The position numbers were made by a program, and so were the translations under genes. DNA of 64,000 nucleotides from Nymphaea colorata (taxonomy: Eukaryota; Streptophyta; Magnoliopsida; Nymphaeales; Nymphaeaceae): positions 10,154,106 through 10,218,105 of the forward strand of contig NC_045141.1 of assembly GCF_008831285.2 (NCBI RefSeq), given 5' to 3'. The notes beneath the pieces were generated by a model. That model was not told where the DNA came from and ran no database searches. It was given only the letters and a program-made list of their open reading frames with translations. Positions 56,752-64,000 of this stretch are shown one piece after another (position 1 is the stretch's first letter; every line of letters begins with the position of its first letter).

Positions 56752-58980
56752 TCCTCATGGCCATACATGTTGGCAGCTTCAACCACTACTAGCAAGCATA
56801 TGAGATTGAAGTAATGGTCAATGCCTCGTTTGAGCATCCTTCATGTGTCTTTGCGCCTCACTCTTGCCAAGGCAATCACTACTTGTCGACTATCATGAAG
56901 ATGTTATTTGGCAACCTGATGACATTGGCAGGCCTTCTACCATGGCTTACAGCACCATACTTGGGACCTAGATGGTTAGAGGCCCACTCATTCGGCCTCC
57001 AGAAGAAGGCCCATTTTAAGGGAAGTGGGTTGATGTCATCCCTGCTTGACCTGCATCTATCTCTCTACCCTTGAACTTTCAGCTACTGCCACACTTAACA
57101 AGAGCCATCATAGGCTTTCATAGAGAAAATCTGATGGTCCCGACTTCATATGGGCCCACGCCCTTCTCAACCCTTGGCTGCATCCACTTATTGTAGCATG
57201 TTCATATGCCTCAAGAAGAAGTTAACAAAGCAATTTTAGCAGGCAAGAGTGAACTGGTTGTGCCAGCTCAGTGCCAACTTTAGCAACAAGGCTTCGAGAG
57301 AAGTTGTGTGTGTCGTGTGCATGGTATTCAGTAAAGGAGAGAAGGACATTTTGGTAATTTATTAAAAAGAAATGTTTATTTTTTTATTTCTAATTTTGGC
57401 TTCACAAAAAATTTTCTTTTTTAGTTTTAACTAAGGTATTTTAGTCATTGACTATACTAGTGGATGAAAATTCATGCACCAGTATGGTGCATATAACCAG
57501 GTTGGCAAGGCTTGCAATAGGTAGCATTAAAGTCTGGGTTGAAATGATTTTTTTGTTCCCTTGATTTAATGACTACATCATTTGCCTATAACTATGACTG
57601 CTAAATATATGGATAGAAGGGAAGGTCCAAACAAAGCCTAGCTGGATGAATAGAGTGGTTTAGGTATTGGAGTGGTGCCACCAATGGGTTCTTCAGCCTT
57701 CTCTTTTAAGCCATGTTTGGATGGAGGTAAACTTGAAATTTTTAATGGATGGAAAGGACACGAAAGGAAAAAAGTTTAAAGAAAATTGATAGGGAAAGGA
57801 AAGAAAAGAAGAAGAAAAGGAAAAAGATTATTTTAAAAGCTTATTTGGATATAAAAGAAAGGAAGAAAAGGCCATTTGAATTGATTTACAATAATGCCCA
57901 TAATACTCGAACTTATTATCCATGTCTATTTCTAAAAACAAATATTGTACTTAACTTAATTTTTTTATTTAATAAAAAAATAAACAAATTGAATACTTGA
58001 TGGTACTTAGCTAGAAAATTCATGGGTTCTTTCTGATACTTCATTTTTTAACATTCTTTCAAATTTGGAAAAAAATTAATTTTTACAGATTGATATCTTT
58101 AAATAATGAAAAAAATATATTCATGTTTTCATTTTCTTATCATTGTGCAGGACCTAATTTTACTATAATGCTTAAATTTAGATTATATTTAACATGACAA
58201 TAACGTTAAAGTTTTTTTTTTCAGTTTAGAAAAGTTTGCAGGTCGTATTTTTCATATTCTTTTTTTTGCAACTTCATTTTCATCTATTTCCTTTTATAAA
58301 ACCATATAAAAACTAATGAAAAATATGGATTGTAAAACGTCACTTAGCGCTATTATCTTTTTCATTAAATACAAAATGATGTTTTATTGTATTGTGATAC
58401 TTCTTATTTGTGAGCAATAGAGATCAGGTAATTATAAGGAACACTATTGGACAGGCAGAGATGGTGGTGAAAAAAAATAATAATTGAGGGCTTGCGCTAC
58501 AATGGAGGCTGTGAAGGTTGAAAGGCTGTAGGATGATTTAGAGGCAGCGGTAGTTTACAAGACAGCAACGATGGTTGTGGGGGGCACGTGGTGGCAGAAA
58601 ATGTTGGGCATGTGAGTCTTTTGAAATGAATTCTCTTCTTTCTATCCAAATCTCTCCATTTGAGAGATTCAAAACAAAGGCAGTTTTCATTCCTTTTTTG
58701 TCCCCTTTCTTTCTTTTCTCTCTTATCTACACACATTTCTTTCGCATAAGTCATTTAACATAATTTTTTCACCAAATCACTCTTAAGATCATATCTATAA
58801 GGTTAGGTTACAGGAAAAAAAGATTTAATGATTCATTTTAACGAATATAGTTTTGGCATTCTGGATGCGGTCCATCTTGTCTTTCAACAAATTGGTTATA
58901 GACTGGAACAGATTAGATATGGCTGCTTCTGCAAGTGCATTGAGTGCCAATAAATGGCTGCTGGGAGGTAGGCTCCCTTC
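56752..58980. other. Gene-free AT-rich stretch
   Basis: Purine-rich tract (57740-57870), AT-rich middle, and a dispersed repeat (58762-58853) shared with 44867-44955. No coding domain recognised. Confidence 0.5.
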
Positions 58981-60480
58981 CTTTTATTACAGAAAAATTA
59001 AGATATGTACAGGACAAAAGAAAGATTTACACAAAGCTGAGCATCAGCCAGAACAGGAGAAAAAAACCAAAAAACCCAGGCAAGCATAACCCAGCTGCCC
59101 CAAAACCGCCACCAGAAGGCCAAAATCCCACCAGCATTTTAGCTCCTGAGAAAAGACATAAGAGTAAACCAGGAAACAGTATTTGAAAAGCTTTTGAAAC
59201 ATTATCCACCATCATCCCTCCCATCGCTTTCCCCATACTGACACATCTGGTCCCCAGCCTCTAAAGTAGGCGGTTGGCTAAGAACCCTTAACCATTGGGT
59301 GGTCACCCTCAAGTGTTGCCATTTCTGATTAATCGGCCTCCGGCCTTCCAGCATCGCTCTAAGTCTACGTTTCCATCCTTCATTGTTTGATATGATCCGA
59401 AAACTGCCATTGACTCTCGCCATAGATTGCAGCCAACCATTAAGCACATGTAATTCAGCATCATCCTCCCTAAATTGAGCTTCAGTAAGTATGGCCTCAC
59501 TAGATTCCAAACCTCTCAATCTCCACATGCCCATCACCATGGTTTTAATACCCTTCTTATATGTGACAATTTGAAGCACATTAGTGTCCATGTTTAAGCA
59601 TGAGAGCCTGCCCTCGCAGAGGATTCCAGTCAGCAACCAAGTGGACATTGCCTTACATTCAATATCCTCCAGCTGCAAACTTTGAAAGGCCTACTTAGCT
59701 GAGCACCAAATAGCAGAGAAAATATGTTCATTCGTAACTGTGGTCATTCTCTCATGCGCCACTTCATTCCTAAACCACCATAGCTTCCATAATGCGATTG
59801 GAAAGAGCAACATCCAACATTTCTTAAGCCATTTAACCTTGAAAGACACCATACTCCAAAGCTGAAATTCCTTTTCTCTGCCATGGGAGCCTACTCCTGC
59901 CAAAGCTAGCAATAGCCTTTCTCCACACCTTTTGCACAACTGAACACTTGAACATGACATGCACATTGTTCTCCTCCTCCCTTTTGTATAAATGGCATCT
60001 GTTTGCCAAAAGAACTCCATGCCTTTTTAATCTATCTTGAGTGTTCAATCTCATGTGGCTGGTGATGTAGGTAATCCAACTTGCTCATGCTGGGATGTGT
60101 TTGTTCCATATACCCTTTCGCCAGCCTTCCTGACTACCCTTCTGCCTTGTGGCTTCCCAAATCGACCTAGAGCTTAGATCCTTGAGGTCTCTACCATTAC
60201 TAACAAGTTTGTCAGCCTCATTAGATAGTTGAATGCACCTGACCATGACTAAAGCCTTGCTCGGCAGCGCTAGCCCCGCCTCACCCAACTCCCCAACCTA
60301 GTCCACTGAAAGCTTCAGCTGATCTGCTATGACACCATAGTCTTCTCCACTAATAGATTTCACTAGAATTCGTCATGCCACATCGATTGGCGATGAGGAA
60401 AGGTAAATAGATAAATGTAAAAACTGGCAGACTTCAGTTCTACGAAATTGGTGGAGAGTATGTAACCTGCCCACTCCTTA
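58980..60480 (-). mobile_element. 5'-truncated LINE, C-terminal ORF2 and 3' end
   Basis: On the minus strand the end of LINE ORF2 is readable: a WRKGIWNKHIP segment, then RLNTQDRLKRHGVLLANRCH, then YKREEENNVHVMFKCSVVQK, the zf-RVT zinc-binding domain with its CX-H-C pattern. A 158-residue RNase-H-region-like reading follows (59678-59202). The 3' end shows CTGTAATAAAAG (complement, near 58985), a likely poly(A) signal. Stops interrupt the frame at about 60085, 59690 and 59202. Everything upstream of the C-terminal third is missing, the usual fate of a LINE copy. Confidence 0.8.
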
Positions 60481-60691
60481 AATTGGTCTGTGGTGAGCCC
60501 AAGTGCTCCTACAGGCTGCCAAGGTTGGTTCAGACCAATTACATGGTCAGGTTAGGTTCTGTTGCTAGTCTTTATAGTTATTTTCTTTCAAGTTGGCTTT
60601 CTTGGTTTCATGCACAGAAGGCTGCAGTTGAGGGTTTAAAAGAAGAAATCCAACATGTTTGGCACAGTGGTAAAATGTATTGTTGCTGTGG

Positions 60692-60692
<1 letters not shown>

Positions 60693-60735
<43 letters not shown>
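60693..60735. repeat. (AT)n microsatellite
   Basis: Uninterrupted TA dinucleotide run of about 43 bp. Confidence 0.95.
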
Positions 60736-60736
<1 letters not shown>

Positions 60737-60950
60737 CAGTAAAACTTGACTCATTTGCAATATGATTGCCAACATAAGGAAAAGAGGAGAGAAAAGCTTC
60801 AACTTTGGAGTCTTTGTTGATAAGTGTGTGAAGGGTGTGGAATAGTTGGGTCAGAAGCTGCTGATTTTGATGCAGAAGTTTATCTTGATCAAATTTAAAC
60901 GTTTTTTCTTTTTGACGAAAATAAAGTTCATACAATGCACCACACTATGT

Positions 60951-61189
60951 CACTGGTGTATGGGGTGCGGGTGCGGTTGCGGATGCCGGTGCAATACATC
61001 TCAAAAAATTGCAGTGCGGCGAGGGTATTTATTATTAATATTAATTTATCATTATATATATTAATAATATCTAATTTGATAAAAAAAGTAAAAAAAACAA
61101 TGAAATAAATAGGGTGCGGGTTGGGTGCGAATCTGGGTCGCACACGCACCCGCACCCACACCCGCGTCGATGCGGGTGCATCACCAGGG
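60951..61189. repeat. Element with inverted GGGTGC-rich ends
   Basis: The left side is CTGGTGTATGGGGTGCGGGTGCGG-like and the right side is its rough inverse (GCACCCGCACCCACACCC, then CATCACCAG), with an AT-rich centre. This resembles a MITE with GC-rich sub-terminal repeats. An 8-bp flanking duplication is not convincing. Confidence 0.5.
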
Positions 61190-61673
61190 TTGCCATTATA
61201 TGTTGTGGTCCATACTGCTGTCTACAAAGTTGACTTTTTTTCTTTTCATTTTTGCTTGGATGTTGATGGCTGGACAGAGCGCAGCTTATAAAAAAAACAA
61301 TGCCAAAAGCCTCGTATGGACATCTTGGTGTGATTTCTTAGAATCTTACACTTTACAAAAGATTTAAAAATTCATTGTTTTCAATTACAAAAAAAAAATC
61401 AAATGAGAGAGATGTCATCGTTTTGAGTAAGATAAAACAGCTAGACAAGACTGTTGATGCATAAAAGGTAACCCAGTTCAGTTTAACAACACTTCAATTT
61501 ACTGGAACCAAATCAAACAAGAGGCAACGAAATGCAAACACACATATTTAACGAAAATAATTAATTACAATTTGTCACCGATTTTCAGTAACATTATGCA
61601 TGGACGGTTAATCTTTCCCCTAAGACAGACGCTTAACTCCTGTGGCAGATGGAGTGCTTGACATTCCAAATCA
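61190..61673. other. Downstream region of NLR relic 2
   Basis: No feature recognised; presumably 3' flank of the NLR relic. Confidence 0.4.
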
Positions 61674-63998
61674 TCAACTCTTGAAGGTTGGAGAGGCAGG
61701 CAATCTGTTGCTGTGCATCCACAGGACATGTTGTTTCATTTTGTTGTTGTTGGGGAGTTTATTGACGTCCACAAAAAGTGTTAGGTCTCTCAGTTTGGGG
61801 AGGCATTGCCAGTGGCCTCCCAAGCTAATGATGTCCTCAGAGAAAGAGCATGTCGTTTCATTTTGTTTTTGTTGGGGAGTAATATTGCTCACGTCCACCA
61901 GAGACTTCAGATTGGGGAGCCATAAAGACTTAGCTTTCTCAGTTTCAGGAGGCATTGCCAGTGGCCTCCCAAGCTGATGTCCTCAGTGAAACAAGACAGA
62001 CTCAAGTATTCCAGTTGAGAGGGACCCCACAACCACTGAGGCACCCTTCCCCATTTGACCTTCTCATCAACATTTGTGTTGTCTCTCAATTGCAGAGTCT
62101 CGAGGGAGGGTAGAAATGTCGATATCCGTGATGGCAATGAATATGGCAGTAGTACTGCTGATTCTGAATCCAACCCCAACTCAATGAGGTTAGGTAGTTG
62201 CTCAAGCAATTTCCATCCCAATTTTGCACTTGGGCAATTCCACACTGACAGCCTTTGGAGCTGAGTCGCTTGACCCTCATGCCCTGCCAGCTCCGATAGA
62301 GCATAAATCCAGCCTTCTGTCTGCATCATTGGACATTTGTAAAAGAGCGTCTCTCTTAAGCATGGCATAGAAGTAAATGTTGACTCCCAGTTGGGCAAAT
62401 ACAGTACTACCAGTTCCTCAAGTGAAGGAAGGTGAGTAGGGTGCAGCTTCAAAATGTCCAGGCCCCACAGCTTCAACCTCATTAAAGTTGGCATGTGATC
62501 ATCAGATACTTGCTCTAGCCTAGGACAAAGGCTCACATCGCACAACTCCAATGCAGGCATGTTAGCGAGAGTCGTCAGCCTTTCACATCTGCACACAGTC
62601 AACGACTTGAGGGCAGGCAAGTCACCAATTTTGTTGAGCCCATCACAATTCCAAATCTTCAAGGACTCCAGCAAAGGCATCCTCGGCAATTCACACAATG
62701 TTGGGCATTCGCTGACCTCTAATTCTTCCAATGATTTAATTCCTATCACTGTTGCACACAAGGTTGGGCAACGTTCCAGGCATAGCATCTGCAGCTCCAT
62801 GTAGTTGGTGTCCAAATACCACGCAGGCCTATCTCCTTCATAATCGCAAGTTCCAAAGCCTCCAGCAAACCCCTCTGCTCAGAAGCACTACCCATTGTGT
62901 CATGCTCTCCCACTTGGAAGTCCAATTTCACCCTAATTAGCTCACGCTTCTCCTTAAGCTGTGCTTGCTTTGCATCAATTTCTTCACCCTTCCCCCACCC
63001 AAACCTTCTATTGACAATTCCCCCTTCAGTTTGTTCAAGTCCTTTTGTTCCTTAATATTGCATCCTCTTGTATCCCCCTTGTCATCGCATACCATAAACC
63101 TATGCAAGGTCCGTAAATTCCTAAGCTTCCCCAAGCCTTCTGCCATAAATTCTAATTTCTCTGTATCTTTCAGCTCAAGATACCTCAAGTTGCACAGTTC
63201 ACACATTTCCTTGTGCAACTCTTCAATTGTACTATAACTTAAATCCAATATTTGCAAGTTACAGAGTCTGCTGATTGAACTGGGCAACTGACTCACAATA
63301 GAACAGCTTAGATTGAGATATTTTAGAAGTCAAAGGTCTTCAATGCAGTTTGGCAGCTCAGGCATCGCAAATCTCTCCAATGACAACACCCTCAACCACT
63401 TGAAATTCGTGGTTAAGTGTTTAATATAAACCAGAGAAAAGTCTAACAAGGAATCGAAATTGGAATTGGAATCAGAATTGCACAACAATGTGCACAACTT
63501 TCTTGCTGCTCCCAAGGCATTATGCTTGGGCGCTTCTGCATCATGGACACCAAGTAATGACAGATGGCGGGTGTGCTTTGTAGCTGAGGCATGGCTATAT
63601 TCCTTGTCACCTATATATAAGGCAAGGTCATGCAAAATGTCATGCAATTTGAGATGCTTATATTCAGTTTCTTCAATCATGAACCGATTTATCAAATCAT
63701 TAATCCATTGGTTAGCAGTCACTTCCACATCAATGCCTTTATCTTGGTCAATCAGTCCACGCGCCATCCATTCCATGACCAATGTATCCCTTTCTATCTC
63801 ATAATCCTTTGGATAAATGCAACAATATACAAAACAACTCTTCAAATAATTTGGCAAGTCATCGTAGCTCAGGATGAGACCAGGAAAAATGCTACCAGAT
63901 ATTTCAGAGGATGATGATGAGGCAGGCATCTTCCATTTCCAGATCTCACTCTTCTCAACGCTTTCCCAGTCGTCCTTCGTCATCCTTTTTGTACACAT
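61674..63998 (-). pseudogene. CC-NBS-LRR resistance gene relic 2 (5' end outside the window)
   Basis: Minus strand, entering at 63998 within the ARC region: LILSYDDLPNYLKSCFVYCC, IYPKDYEIERDTLVMEWMARG (RNBS-D area) and the MHD-like LKLHDILHDLALYIG, then LRRs. The same frame continues from 63998 to 62937 apart from an in-frame TGA at 63330-63332. It then shifts at about 62935 (KLDFQVGEHDTMGSASEQRG, 62931) and again at about 62815 into a 302-residue LRR block (62815-61907), and again at about 61955. The LRR order and wording match relic 1 and the detached end at 43435-43853. An intact protein would act as an intracellular immune receptor. Confidence 0.9.
61724..62000 (-). repeat. Tandem duplication of the last LRR unit
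   Basis: GGAGGCATTGCCAGTGGCCT (CCCAAGCT) occurs at about 61799 and 61949, and TTTCATTTTGTTTTTGTTGGGG-like words occur at about 61734 and 61856. The unit is about 125-150 bp and encodes the SLGGHWQCLPKLR repeat of the NLR C-terminus twice. Confidence 0.8.
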
Positions 63999-64000
63999 TA

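Noticed and set aside
60483-60935. Readings containing Ile-Tyr repeats
   Set aside because: Translation of the (AT)n microsatellite.

Overview
This is nuclear DNA of a flowering plant. The window is AT-rich, dominated by plant-type transposable elements (Ty1-copia, chromodomain Ty3-gypsy, L1-type LINE, hAT-type MITEs, a tRNA-derived SINE). It also carries coiled-coil NBS-LRR (CNL) resistance-gene relics, a degraded subtilase, and a patchwork of plastid-like DNA. The species cannot be named from the sequence. A run of exactly 100 N at 37729-37828 marks a scaffold gap. Almost nothing here looks like an intact protein-coding gene; the best candidate is an unrecognised two-exon gene on the minus strand at 47815-48570.

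Layout. 1-6175 holds two copies of a degenerate AATCTGAATC-rich block, each with a hAT-type MITE, flanking duplicated segment A (about 1348-4240). 6176-11250 is gene-poor, with a pair of LTR-like repeats and a clean 144-bp MITE. Segment B (11250-13164 plus 24064-24900) is a paralogue of segment A. It is split by an 11-kb nested insertion: a minus-strand copia element (13165-24063, TSD GCCCT) whose reverse transcriptase gene is itself split by a younger plus-strand copia (14367-19818, TSD ACTAT). The matching place in segment A is the unoccupied site. 24905-28130 is a LINE lacking its reverse transcriptase half. 29490-32100 is a mosaic with 16S rRNA, psbC-like and cemA-like fragments. A SINE head lies near 32.85 kb.

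33190-34132 (minus) is a subtilase pseudogene with a readable signal-peptide exon. Its upstream region is tandemly duplicated (34131-37050). 37829-40265 (minus) is a broken CNL gene running into the gap, 43435-43853 a detached LRR end, and 61674-63998 (minus) a second broken CNL that leaves the window. Between them lie a hierarchical tandem repeat (41472-42155), further MITEs, the two-exon gene with a 27-bp perfect inverted repeat in its first exon, a chromovirus (51353-56670) inserted into a MITE (51223-56743), and a 5'-truncated LINE (about 58980-60480, minus).

The main story is insertion stratigraphy: target-site duplications, LTR divergence and a paralogous empty site give a consistent relative order of events. 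I found no clearly new multi-gene system. The most unusual signals are the exon hairpin with its unrecognised gene, the psbC-cemA chimera, the duplicated region upstream of the subtilase relic, and the two NLR relics broken at the same place.
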